From assembly GCA_002292215.1 (NCBI GenBank), contig DBBN01000003.1, positions 1-19,998 of the forward strand: DNA of 19,998 nt, read 5' to 3'. The notes under the pieces were generated by a model. The model did not search any database and was not told where the DNA came from. It saw only the letters and a program-made list of their open reading frames with translations. This DNA comes from Glaciecola sp. UBA983 (GTDB lineage: Bacteria > Pseudomonadota > Gammaproteobacteria > Enterobacterales > Alteromonadaceae). Within the stretch, counting starts at the first letter, position 1. Every line of letters begins with the position of its first letter. Positions 1 to 7,980 of the stretch are shown piece after piece. The position numbers and the translations under genes are program-made.

Positions 1-1781
1 ATGGATTTTTATCTGAAAATGCAGACTTTGCTCGCACGTGTACTGAACATAAAATAATATTTGTCGGACCGGATGAATACGCGCTAAGAAGTATGGGCTC
101 AAAATCACAAGCCAAAACGATCATGCATCAAGCACAGGTTCCGCTTGTCCCTGGTTATCACGGTGCTGAACAAGCACCTGCATTATTACAAGCTGAGGCT
201 GATAAGATTGGCTATCCAGTAATACTAAAAGCCTCAGCCGGTGGCGGTGGAAAAGGCATGCGCATTGTTAACATCGCTTCTGAGTTTTCGGCGGCACTCG
301 ATGCTGCTCAACGTGAAGCAATGGCTAGTTTTGCTGATGCGCACATGTTAGTAGAAAAATATATCGCTCAACCTCGCCATATCGAAGTTCAAATATTTTG
401 TGACCGTCATGGCAATGGGGTGTATTTATTTGATCGAGATTGTTCAGTCCAACGGCGTCATCAAAAAATTGTAGAAGAAGCCCCTGCCCCAGGTTTAAGT
501 GATACTTTGCGACAAAAAATGGGAATTGCAGCAGTTAATGCTGCATTGGCTATTGATTATGTCGGTGCGGGGACTGTTGAATTTTTGTTGGACAGTAATG
601 AACAGTTTTATTTCATGGAAATGAATACACGTCTGCAAGTCGAACACCCTGTTACCGAGATGATCACCAATGAAGATTTAGTCGCATGGCAACTTGCGGT
701 AGCAAACCATGATGTGTTGCCCAAATCACAAGCACAACTGACTTGTACTGGTCATGCGATTGAAGTGCGTGTTTACGCAGAAAACCCTAATGATAATTTT
801 TTACCTGCGACTGGGATGTTACAGGCATACCAACCGCCTGAATCGAATGCCGACGTGCGAGTGGATAGCGGTGTTATCCAAGGTGATGAGATCGGTATTT
901 ATTATGATCCTATGTTTGCCAAATTGATTTGCAAAGGACGTAATCGTCAAGAAGCACTACAACGCTGCCAACAAGCATTACAGCAGTTTTTTATTGCAGG
1001 GGTGACGACTAATCTAGGATTTTTACAGGTTATTTTATCCCATCCTGCGTTTGTAAAGGGTCAAGTCAGTACGCATTTTATTGCTGATTATTACGCTGAG
1101 TTATTGCCACAACAATTCGCTCCGCCGCCGCAAGTAATTGTCGGACTTGCCGCTCTGATCCAGCACACTCATAACACAATGCAGCAAGCGAATAGCACCA
1201 TTCCGGCTAACTGGCGCGCCAATCTCCCCCATACAACGTTAATGCAGATGCATTTATGCGCAGATGCTGATGTGACATTCTCCGCAAGCGTTAGTCGTCG
1301 CTTGGATCTACATAACAGTCAAAAGAATGATAAAGACGGCTGCCAATATACTATCGTACATGAACATCACAGCCATCATGTTGAACTGGAAGCGACGGGA
1401 CAGCCTTATCATTATATGACGACAATCAATCATCAGCGGACGCCCATCTATGCCTGCGAATTTTCGTGTCATCATTGGGCTATACTGTATGCCGGACAGC
1501 AATATTCGATTAGATTGGTACAACCGGATCTGGGTGAACACAGCAGTACACAAGATCATGCCTTTGTAGCGCCTATGAATGGCACCGTTGTGCATATTCC
1601 GATTACGCCTCCTTGTCACATTCAAAAAGGCGACACAGTCATGGTCATTGAAGCGATGAAGATGGAGCATAATATCGTGGCACCTTGTTCGGGTAAAATT
1701 ACAGAAGTGTTCTATCAAACCGGTGCACTAGTATCAGGTGGAGTTACTGTCGTCAATTTTGTAGCAGAGGATGAAATATGA
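1..1781 (+). CDS. liuD: Biotin-dependent carboxylase alpha subunit, probably 3-methylcrotonyl-CoA carboxylase (5' partial)
   Basis: ATP-dependent carboxylation of a biotin carried on the same chain; with its beta subunit it would carboxylate 3-methylcrotonyl-CoA in leucine breakdown. The frame is open to the window edge: bases 3-92 encode GFLSENADFA and following residues, a conserved biotin carboxylase stretch, so the ATG at base 93 is internal and roughly 80 N-terminal residues are missing. The ATG at base 1 is out of frame. Visible are the glycine-rich ATP-grasp loop (KASAGGGGKGMRIV, about bases 228-269), MEMNTRLQVEHPVTE (about 618-662), a middle region, and a C-terminal biotinyl domain with EAMKMEH; the biotinylated Lys codon is 1659-1661. 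The estimated full length of about 670 residues fits LiuD/MccA and not the shorter AccC. It overlaps the HMG-CoA lyase gene by ATGA, which supports a liu operon. A propionyl- or geranyl-CoA carboxylase subunit is the alternative, less likely given the neighbour. Confidence 0.88.
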   Translation, partial: GFLSENADFARTCTEHKIIFVGPDEYALRSMGSKSQAKTIMHQAQVPLVPGYHGAEQAPALLQAEADKIGYPVILKASAGGGGKGMRIVNIASEFSAALDAAQREAMASFADAHMLVEKYIAQPRHIEVQIFCDRHGNGVYLFDRDCSVQRRHQKIVEEAPAPGLSDTLRQKMGIAAVNAALAIDYVGAGTVEFLLDSNEQFYFMEMNTRLQVEHPVTEMITNEDLVAWQLAVANHDVLPKSQAQLTCTGHAIEVRVYAENPNDNFLPATGMLQAYQPPESNADVRVDSGVIQGDEIGIYYDPMFAKLICKGRNRQEALQRCQQALQQFFIAGVTTNLGFLQVILSHPAFVKGQVSTHFIADYYAELLPQQFAPPPQVIVGLAALIQHTHNTMQQANSTIPANWRANLPHTTLMQMHLCADADVTFSASVSRRLDLHNSQKNDKDGCQYTIVHEHHSHHVELEATGQPYHYMTTINHQRTPIYACEFSCHHWAILYAGQQYSIRLVQPDLGEHSSTQDHAFVAPMNGTVVHIPITPPCHIQKGDTVMVIEAMKMEHNIVAPCSGKITEVFYQTGALVSGGVTVVNFVAEDEI

Positions 1782-2668
1782 GTAATGCTGTTTCCATCGT
1801 AGAAGTAGGTCCTCGCGATGGCCTACAAAACGAAGCCACAAGTTTAACGACCATCGATAAAGTACAGTTTATTGAGGCGTTAGCACAAGCTGGCTGTAAG
1901 CGCATTGAAGTGGGCAGTTTTGTGTCACCTAAATGGGTCCCACAAATGGCCAATTCGGATGAGGTGTTAACCCAAATACATAGAAAACTGGGCGTTACCT
2001 ACTCAGCGTTAACCCCCAACATGCAAGGCGTAATACAAGCTATTGCGAGCGGTGCCGATGAAGTCGCCATATTTGGAGCCGCGTCGGAAGCGTTTACGCA
2101 AAAGAATATCAATTGCAGCATTGCCGAAAGTATAAACCGCTTCACACCTGTTATTGCTTATGCACAAGCGCATTCAATACCAGTACGCGGTTATGTATCT
2201 ACTGTAATGGGCTGTCCATATTCAGGCAACGTCCCCTTAAAAGACGTCGTCAACATCGCAGCTCAATTATATCAATTAGGTTGTTATGAAATTTCGTTAG
2301 GCGACACAATTGGCGTCGGGTCACCGACACAAACGAACGCATTAATCACGGCTGTTAGCCACGTAGTTCCTATAGCGAACCTTGCGGTACACTTTCACAA
2401 TACCTACGGCCAAGCATTAGCCAATGTATTAACAGCCATTAATGCAGGCGTACGGATTGTCGATACCAGCGCCGCCGGCCTAGGTGGATGCCCTTATGCT
2501 CATGGAGCAAGTGGTAACTTAGCGACAGAAGATTTGGTGTATATGCTTAATGGTATGGGTATGGCAACAGGAATAGATTTACCAGCCTTGATTGCCGCTA
2601 GTAAACCTATATTGCAAACCCTCAATATCAGACCAGCATCAGCCGTAAATATAGCGATGAGCCGGTAA
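1778..2668 (+). CDS. liuE: Hydroxymethylglutaryl-CoA lyase
   Basis: Cleaves 3-hydroxy-3-methylglutaryl-CoA to acetyl-CoA and acetoacetate, the last step of leucine degradation. The 296 residues match the usual bacterial length. The TIM-barrel start VEVGPRDGLQNE (8-19) carries the catalytic Arg13 and metal-ligand Asp14; HFHN (205-208) supplies two metal-binding histidines; the family signature AGLGGCPYAHGASGN (233-247) carries catalytic Cys238 and Asn247. The start codon overlaps the stop of the upstream carboxylase (ATGA), so translation is probably coupled. This is the order seen in liuABCDE operons, and the gene is probably the last of its operon because 127 bases with a candidate promoter follow. 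Also known as mvaB in some annotations. Confidence 0.95.
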   Translation: MSNAVSIVEVGPRDGLQNEATSLTTIDKVQFIEALAQAGCKRIEVGSFVSPKWVPQMANSDEVLTQIHRKLGVTYSALTPNMQGVIQAIASGADEVAIFGAASEAFTQKNINCSIAESINRFTPVIAYAQAHSIPVRGYVSTVMGCPYSGNVPLKDVVNIAAQLYQLGCYEISLGDTIGVGSPTQTNALITAVSHVVPIANLAVHFHNTYGQALANVLTAINAGVRIVDTSAAGLGGCPYAHGASGNLATEDLVYMLNGMGMATGIDLPALIAASKPILQTLNIRPASAVNIAMSR

Positions 2669-2724
2669 TAATATATTGCTAAGTATTTGTCATACTACAT
2701 ATTTTTCAATCTATTAACTTAATT

Positions 2725-2753
2725 TTAACTAGTATCAAGTAACAAAATATTAT
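2725..2753 (+). promoter_or_regulatory. Candidate sigma-70 promoter for glgC
   Basis: TTAACT (2725-2730, 4/6 to consensus), a 17-base spacer, then TATTAT (2748-2753, 5/6). Transcription would start near 2760 and leave a leader of about 36 bases before the glgC ATG at 2796. A second possible pair, TTGTCA at 2687-2692 and TCTATT at 2710-2715, lies upstream, also with a 17-base spacer. The AT-rich background makes chance matches likely. Confidence 0.4.
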
Positions 2754-2783
2754 ACTATTATTCTTCTATTTATGTTAGGACAC

Positions 2784-2789
2784 AAGGAA
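2784..2789 (+). promoter_or_regulatory. Ribosome binding site that decides the glgC start
   Basis: AAGGAA sits six bases before the ATG at 2796. The alternative in-frame ATG at 2772 has no purine-rich site ahead of it and would add eight residues unlike the family N-terminus. The start at 2796 is therefore preferred. Confidence 0.7.
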
Positions 2790-2795
2790 CCAGTT

Positions 2796-4070
2796 ATGCA
2801 TAACAATAGCCCTCGATATATTAGTAATTTAACACGCGATACCTATGCCTTAGTACTCGCAGGGGGGCGAGGTTCACGTCTTCATGAATTAACTCAATGG
2901 CGTGCTAAACCTGCCGTTTATTTTGGTGGTAAATTCAGAATTATCGATTTCCCATTGTCTAACTGTATTAATTCAGGCATTCGTCGTATTGGGATTTTAT
3001 CTCAGTATAAATCTCACTCGCTGATCCGTCACGTCGTTCGTGGTTGGGGTCACTTCAAAAAAGAACTGGGCGAATCCATTGAGATTTTACCAGCATCTCA
3101 ACGCTTTTCTGATGACTGGTATCAAGGCACAGCTGATGCTGTTTATCAAAACATCGATATTATCCGTGATGAACTTCCTAAATATGTCATGATTTTATCA
3201 GGTGATCATATTTATCGTATGGACTACGGTAATATGCTGGCGAAGCATGTTGAATCTGGTGCTAAAATGACAGTTTCTTGTATGCGTGTTCCTTGTGCAG
3301 AAGCTGCTGGCGCATTTGGTGTGATGGCCATTGATGAAAACAACAGTATCACAAGTTTTACTGAAAAACCTGAAGTCCCAGCACCATTAGCTGATGACCC
3401 TGAAAATTGCTTAGCATCGATGGGTAACTATATTTTCGATACTGAATTTTTATTCGAGCAACTTGAAAAAGATTCACAAACCAAAGGTTCACAACGTGAC
3501 TTTGGTAAAGACATTATTCCTTCTATTATCAAAGAACAAAAAGTCAATGCGTTTGAATTTGGTCTCGGTGAAAAGAACAACTATTGGCGCGATGTGGGTA
3601 CCATTGATAGCTTCTGGGAAGCGAATATGGAACTTGTTGAGCCAGTACCGGCCCTCAACTTGTACGACGAAGAGTGGCCAATTTGGACTTACCAAGAACA
3701 ACTTCCTCCAGCAAAATTTGTCTGGGATAGTGATGACCGTCGTGGTCAAGCCATCAACTCAGTCGTATCGGGTGGGTGTATTATTTCAGGCTCGTTATTG
3801 AAGCGCAGCTTATGTTTTTCTAATGTACGCGTGCATTCTTATTCGTATATTGAAGAAGCGGTAATGTTACCTAATGTCGAAGTCGGTCGCCATTGTACGA
3901 TTAAAAAGGTGGTTCTTGACCGTGGCTGTATTATTCCTGAAGGCATGGAAATTGGGGTTAATCATGATGATGACCGTGCCAGAGGTTTTAGAGTCTCCAG
4001 TGCCGGTGTCGTGCTAGTCACGCCTGATATGTTAGAAGCCTTAGCAGCTTCATCAACTCCGACGGCTTAA
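2796..4070 (+). CDS. glgC: Glucose-1-phosphate adenylyltransferase (ADP-glucose pyrophosphorylase)
   Basis: Makes ADP-glucose and pyrophosphate from ATP and glucose-1-phosphate, the committed step of bacterial glycogen synthesis. From the start at 2796 the protein has 424 residues, close to the 431 of E. coli GlgC. The nucleotidyltransferase loop LAGGRGSRL (21-29) is followed by [21 protein letters not shown] (36-56), GDHIYRMDY (136-144, with the catalytic Asp137) and FTEKP (188-192, with the sugar-phosphate-binding Lys191). The C-terminal half reads as the left-handed beta-helix of the family ([16 protein letters not shown]-like repeats). Position 35 is Trp where E. coli has the fructose-1,6-bisphosphate-binding Lys39. 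No glgA, glgB or glgP lies beside it. It is transcribed toward the hydrolase gene, with only ten bases between the two stops. Confidence 0.96.
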   Translation: MHNNSPRYISNLTRDTYALVLAGGRGSRLHELTQWRAKPAVYFGGKFRIIDFPLSNCINSGIRRIGILSQYKSHSLIRHVVRGWGHFKKELGESIEILPASQRFSDDWYQGTADAVYQNIDIIRDELPKYVMILSGDHIYRMDYGNMLAKHVESGAKMTVSCMRVPCAEAAGAFGVMAIDENNSITSFTEKPEVPAPLADDPENCLASMGNYIFDTEFLFEQLEKDSQTKGSQRDFGKDIIPSIIKEQKVNAFEFGLGEKNNYWRDVGTIDSFWEANMELVEPVPALNLYDEEWPIWTYQEQLPPAKFVWDSDDRRGQAINSVVSGGCIISGSLLKRSLCFSNVRVHSYSYIEEAVMLPNVEVGRHCTIKKVVLDRGCIIPEGMEIGVNHDDDRARGFRVSSAGVVLVTPDMLEALAASSTPTA

Positions 4071-4080
4071 ACGTCAATAG

Positions 4081-4878
4081 CTAATCTAACCGTTGTATGA
4101 ATTCACTAATTTGTACAGCGGTTAATTCAGGCTCTTCAAACACAAATAAATGTCCCCCACTCACCGTTGCTTGTTCAATACTCGGATTACCTTTAATAAA
4201 GGGTTTAACAAATACCGGTAAGGTTACATTTGTATGTGTCCCTGTCAGTAATAGCCCTGGCACTTTACATTGACCATAATATTTATGTAAATTAGTTGGG
4301 ATGGTTCTAAATATTCCCACTTCAACGTCTACATTGAACGTCAGCTGTTGTACATCGCCGACAATTTGTGTTGCGCTCGCAACATAATCTTGAATACATT
4401 GCGGGTCGAAATTTTTAAACAATGATTTATGTGAGAAATACTGACTGATGTCCTCTCCGAGATCCCATCGTTGTTTGCGCTGTTTTGTGCGTTTTGCTGG
4501 AGTCACATGATCCATTAAGCCAAATATTTTCAACCCTTCAAACATACTACCGCCAATGCCTGTGATCAATGGCGGATCACACAATACGACGGCTTTAAAT
4601 AACTCAGGATCCCGACAAGCAGCAAGATATGTGATCACAGCACCAAAACTATGCCCAATTCCAATTACCGGTTCACTGGCTGTGAGCTTGATATAGTCAA
4701 TAAGCTCAGAAACTTGATGTTCCCAATTATTCACAATTGGATATTGTGGATCATGTGCATATTGATGTTTGGCAATAATATTGATGGGTGAAGTGATGTG
4801 CTCATTTAAAGCACTGAAAAAGGTTTGGTAAGACGGAGCAGGAAATCCGTTAGCATGCGCAAAATTAATAGTGGTCAT
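4081..4878 (-). CDS. Alpha/beta-fold hydrolase
   Basis: A 265-residue single-domain alpha/beta hydrolase; the substrate cannot be told. The N-terminus NFAHANGFPAPSY (5-17) resembles the oxyanion-hole region of this family. The nucleophile elbow is GHSFG (75-79) with Ser77, and the C-terminal GGH (241-243) gives the likely catalytic His243. The usual acid after the late beta strand (LLLTGTHTNVT, 209-219) is not an Asp or Glu, so the acid must lie elsewhere or be absent. No signal peptide is visible, so it is probably cytoplasmic. AAGGA lies seven bases before the ATG on the minus strand. The gene is divergent from the thioesterase and convergent with glgC. Confidence 0.85.
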   Translation of the reverse strand: MTTINFAHANGFPAPSYQTFFSALNEHITSPINIIAKHQYAHDPQYPIVNNWEHQVSELIDYIKLTASEPVIGIGHSFGAVITYLAACRDPELFKAVVLCDPPLITGIGGSMFEGLKIFGLMDHVTPAKRTKQRKQRWDLGEDISQYFSHKSLFKNFDPQCIQDYVASATQIVGDVQQLTFNVDVEVGIFRTIPTNLHKYYGQCKVPGLLLTGTHTNVTLPVFVKPFIKGNPSIEQATVSGGHLFVFEEPELTAVQISEFIQRLD

Positions 4879-4896
4879 TCATACTTCCTTGGAGAC

Positions 4897-4919
4897 GTGC
4901 CATGATGATGCAATGGCAC
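4897..4919. repeat. Inverted repeat upstream of the hydrolase gene
   Basis: GTGCCAT (4897-4903) and ATGGCAC (4913-4919) are perfect 7-base arms separated by nine bases. The element sits 18 bases upstream of the hydrolase start, within the 179-base divergent region shared with the thioesterase gene. It could be a repressor operator or a hairpin in the hydrolase leader. No known binding consensus was recognised. Confidence 0.45.
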
Positions 4920-5057
4920 TAACATAAAACAAATATGCCACAATTACCGATGAATACAGAATTACTTATTGTGATGAACAACCATCATCTTAGTTAGGTT
5001 GCATTTTGAAGCGGTTAAGATAATATTATTCACATCTGACCAGTCAAGAGAATTCAA

Positions 5058-5861
5058 ATGACATTTGATGATGTCCTAGAACAAACCAGTGCCTATTTAG
5101 CAGGCGAAAAAGATTCAATCACTATTGCCAATAATTGGTCTCAAGGACGAACTGTGTATGGTGGTATATCAAGTGCTGTTTTGTTTGCTTGTGTTGCAGA
5201 TAAAATCACAGATGAAAGACCGATTAAAACAATGAACGTGAACTTTGTCGGTCCTTTATTATGTGATGAACCTTTTACCGTATCAGTCACAGAACTTCGT
5301 GTTGGACGAAATGTTTCTCAATTACTTGCTATGGCACAACAAAAGGGTAAAAACTGTGTCGTGTTACAAGCATGTTTTGCAAAGAACAGAGAATCTAAGG
5401 TCGTGGTGAAAAACGTTGATTCACATGATTTTAGTCTACCTAAAAAGCCGACTTTCATTCCACCTATTCCCAAGGTCACCCCGAAATTCTTACGTCAATT
5501 TGATTTGGCGATCCAAGATGGCGGCGTGCCATTTACAGGTCAAAAGACAGCGCATTACAAAGGCTGGTTTAGATTTAAGAAACCGACAAGCACGTTTACC
5601 TTTGTTCATTTAGTGGGCTTACTGGATGCCTACCCTCCAACATTAATACAAATGCTCAAATGGCCAACGCCTGCCAGTACCATCAATTGGAATGTCGAAT
5701 TTTTAGAGAGTGATACGCAATACACTAGCGAAGATTGGTTTGCTTACCATGATATTACGCGCCAAGCGGAATATGGTTACGGCATTACTGAAGCGAATGT
5801 ATGGAACCATCGCGGAGAATTGATTGCGATTAGTCGCCAACGCGTCGGCATATTTGAATAG
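5058..5861 (+). CDS. Acyl-CoA thioesterase, TesB-like double hotdog
   Basis: Predicted to hydrolyse acyl-CoA to free acid and CoA. The 267 residues fit a tandem hotdog fold of the 4HBT_3/TesB-like type. The first hotdog includes WSQGRTVYGGISSAVLFA (about 28-45), where the GG leads into the long hotdog helix, and TMNVNFVGPLLCDEPFTV (about 58-75); the second half (about 140-267) ends in the strand ELIAISRQRVGIFE typical of these proteins. AGAGA lies a few bases before the ATG. It is divergent from the alpha/beta hydrolase, and only six bases separate its stop from the stop of the convergent HDOD gene. Substrate chain length is unknown. A link with the fatty or branched acyl-CoA metabolism of the upstream liu genes is possible but not shown. 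Confidence 0.8.
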   Translation: MTFDDVLEQTSAYLAGEKDSITIANNWSQGRTVYGGISSAVLFACVADKITDERPIKTMNVNFVGPLLCDEPFTVSVTELRVGRNVSQLLAMAQQKGKNCVVLQACFAKNRESKVVVKNVDSHDFSLPKKPTFIPPIPKVTPKFLRQFDLAIQDGGVPFTGQKTAHYKGWFRFKKPTSTFTFVHLVGLLDAYPPTLIQMLKWPTPASTINWNVEFLESDTQYTSEDWFAYHDITRQAEYGYGITEANVWNHRGELIAISRQRVGIFE

Positions 5862-5867
5862 CCACCA

Positions 5868-6716
5868 TTACATCGAAACGAAGCTGTTGGTCATAAATAA
5901 ACTGACAATTGTTAAAATCCTAAAACGGTTGTGCTCAATCGAATCATCCAGTGCTTTGGCACTAATGCCTATTGAAAAGGCATACTGCTCTGGTAACTCA
6001 GTGATATCATTCATAAACAATGGATAGGTTTCTAGTAAGGCTTGATGATAAGCCAGTTGCATGACTTTGCTATCGATTGAACCAATGGTTTGTGGAGAAT
6101 CATGAATTGGCTTAATACATTCAATAATACCAGCTGGGATCTCCCACACCTTCAACAATGTTTCAGTAACATCTTTGTAAGTGTAGCCCATGACTTCAAT
6201 TTGTTTTTCCCAAGGTTGTTGGTCAGTGCGAAAACGACTGCACGCTAAGGCGATTTCAGGGGTTTTACGCACCACAACCAATTCCCCAATATTATGCAGT
6301 AAACCCGCAGTAAAGAAGCGCTCAGGTTCATGCAGAGATAGCTTCTCAGCCCAGTATTTAGCAAATAACGCAGTGCGTACTGAATATTCCCAATACCGGT
6401 CTAAATCAATGGTGTGCTTATCCATGTCGGTAAATGCAGCGCTCACACCATAGCCTATTGCGAGGTCGTATACAGATTTAGTGCCTAAGATCTTGACCGC
6501 TCGAGAAATCGAATCAACGGGATTACGAAAATTGTACATAGGACTATTCACAATTTTAAGTAATTGTGCCGATAACGTGGGATCAAACTTAACCACTCTC
6601 GCAAAGTCATCCATCGAAGAAGAGTCATCTTTAATCAACGATTGTATTTTGGTAACAGCGGTCGGTAAGACAAATATATCCGACGCAAACGAAGCATATT
6701 CAATCACTTTGATCAT
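5868..6716 (-). CDS. HDOD domain protein (non-catalytic HD-type signalling protein)
   Basis: HDOD domains are relatives of HD phosphohydrolases that act in signalling and regulation without clear catalysis. The 282 residues are nearly all HDOD: LPTAVTKIQSLI (17-28), DFARVVKFDPTLSAQLLKIVNS (37-58) and GLLHNIGEL (138-146) are characteristic. The HD pair is His141-Asn142, and the later His expected near GYTYKDV (177-183) is absent, so metal-dependent hydrolysis is unlikely. No receiver, GGDEF or EAL domain is attached. A weak AAGG lies ten bases before the start. The gene is convergent with the thioesterase; the ketopantoate reductase gene lies 87 bases upstream on the same strand, so the two may be co-transcribed. 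Confidence 0.88.
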   Translation of the reverse strand: MIKVIEYASFASDIFVLPTAVTKIQSLIKDDSSSMDDFARVVKFDPTLSAQLLKIVNSPMYNFRNPVDSISRAVKILGTKSVYDLAIGYGVSAAFTDMDKHTIDLDRYWEYSVRTALFAKYWAEKLSLHEPERFFTAGLLHNIGELVVVRKTPEIALACSRFRTDQQPWEKQIEVMGYTYKDVTETLLKVWEIPAGIIECIKPIHDSPQTIGSIDSKVMQLAYHQALLETYPLFMNDITELPEQYAFSIGISAKALDDSIEHNRFRILTIVSLFMTNSFVSM

Positions 6717-6803
6717 AAAAAAATAGCCTTATATAACTACATATCATGAGTTATGGTATAGAACACTATTTTGATTTTTGCACGTTGTGTATGGAATTAA
6801 ATC

Positions 6804-7874
6804 TTACTTGAGTAAATCTTGTGCACTTAAGGCATAACGAGTCGGTGCTTTCTCCATTTTTTTGATTGCTGCATAAACTATATTATTCATTGGTGTATCT
6901 ATCCCTAAACGCTGACCTGCTATCATTGTCGCACCATTAATAAAATCAATTTCGGTTGCTCGTCCTTGATCGAGATCCCACCACATTGATAATTTGGCAT
7001 GCGGATCAATATCAACCATTGATTTGGCTAGCCTCGAAAATAACCAATTAGGTAATCTTAATACTGTCGGAATAAACTTCGCTGCCACTTTAGTAATTTT
7101 CGGTAACGCGATCCCCTGCGCGGCACATACCGCTAAATGCTCTTGCATCATCAACGCAATGATTTTGCGGTAACCTTTATCGAGCAAGGTTTCTTTAAGA
7201 GATAAATTCGATAACGCATTGACACTATTAGTCAAATTAACTTGGCATTTAGCCCATAACAACGCATCCATGTTTGAGCACCATGCACACGGAAATACCT
7301 CGCCATATTGTTCGTTAAGTGCGTCAATAACTGGCGAAAAACGCTGATGAAAATCATCGAATACAGGATATTGGCCAAGTGGTAATCGTTCCAACATGAC
7401 CGTACCGGATGAACCTCGATGAAAATGCCCCTTATTGAGTTTAACCACATTAAACGGAAACATACAACGGATCACCGGATTGTCTGGGAACGCTTGCCGG
7501 ATGACAGCATCACTACCAATCCCGTTTTGACAACACACTACGATGGTTTGGGGACCTATTAACGGTCTAATGTCAGGCACGACTTGTTTGATACCGGTAC
7601 ATTTTATGGTCAACCACACCACGTTGGGATAACGTTCCGTTGACGCCCATGAGGAAGTATTAGTAACAAACTCTATATTCTGGGTATCCCGAGTTTGCAC
7701 TGGGGTTGCAAAATCAGAAATCGTCAATCGTGGCCCAAACTGAGATTTCGCATAATCTCTGCCAACCACTAATAGACGTGCATCTGATTGTAATTGCAGG
7801 GTGACGTCAGCTAAGTGAGCGGCTAAATAGCCCCCGATTAATCCGGCACCAACAATGGCATGTTCTACGTGCAT
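6804..7874 (-). CDS. panE: 2-Dehydropantoate 2-reductase (ketopantoate reductase family)
   Basis: Predicted NADPH-dependent reduction of ketopantoate to pantoate for pantothenate and CoA synthesis. The N-terminus HAIVGAGLIGGYLAAHL (5-21) is the Rossmann nucleotide loop, CQNGIG (115-120) is the conserved Asn region, LLWAKCQVNLTNS (205-217) holds the catalytic Lys209 and Asn213, and TEIDFINGA (307-315) holds Glu308 near the C-terminus. At 356 residues it is longer than the E. coli enzyme (about 300), so a related ApbA/PanE-family dehydrogenase is possible. The start at 7874 is preferred over the ATG at 7907 because AAGGGGAG lies four bases ahead and the Rossmann strand begins at once. It is divergent from the glycosyltransferase gene. 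Confidence 0.82.
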   Translation of the reverse strand: MHVEHAIVGAGLIGGYLAAHLADVTLQLQSDARLLVVGRDYAKSQFGPRLTISDFATPVQTRDTQNIEFVTNTSSWASTERYPNVVWLTIKCTGIKQVVPDIRPLIGPQTIVVCCQNGIGSDAVIRQAFPDNPVIRCMFPFNVVKLNKGHFHRGSSGTVMLERLPLGQYPVFDDFHQRFSPVIDALNEQYGEVFPCAWCSNMDALLWAKCQVNLTNSVNALSNLSLKETLLDKGYRKIIALMMQEHLAVCAAQGIALPKITKVAAKFIPTVLRLPNWLFSRLAKSMVDIDPHAKLSMWWDLDQGRATEIDFINGATMIAGQRLGIDTPMNNIVYAAIKKMEKAPTRYALSAQDLLK

Positions 7875-7878
7875 ACTT

Positions 7879-7886
7879 CTCCCCTT
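7879..7886 (-). promoter_or_regulatory. Ribosome binding site that decides the panE start
   Basis: Read on the minus strand, AAGGGGAG lies four bases before the ATG at 7874. It falls inside the longer reading frame that opens at 7907, which argues that the extra 11 residues of that frame are not translated. Confidence 0.6.
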
Positions 7887-7980
7887 GCGCTCTGGTATTG
7901 TTGCCACTGCGATGTTAAGTCAAGAGCGACGATATAATTTTTTGTTTGCCTGAGGTAATATACTGACAAATCGAACAAAA

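Noticed and set aside
93..95. ATG as the start of the carboxylase gene
   Set aside because: The same frame upstream encodes a conserved biotin carboxylase stretch to the window edge, so this Met is internal.
1308..1718. Long antisense reading frame within the carboxylase gene
   Set aside because: Composition is arginine, histidine and isoleucine rich with no family resemblance; it is a shadow of the real gene.
4968..4989. TGTGA suggesting a CRP site before the thioesterase gene
   Set aside because: Only one half-site is present; no TCACA at the required spacing.
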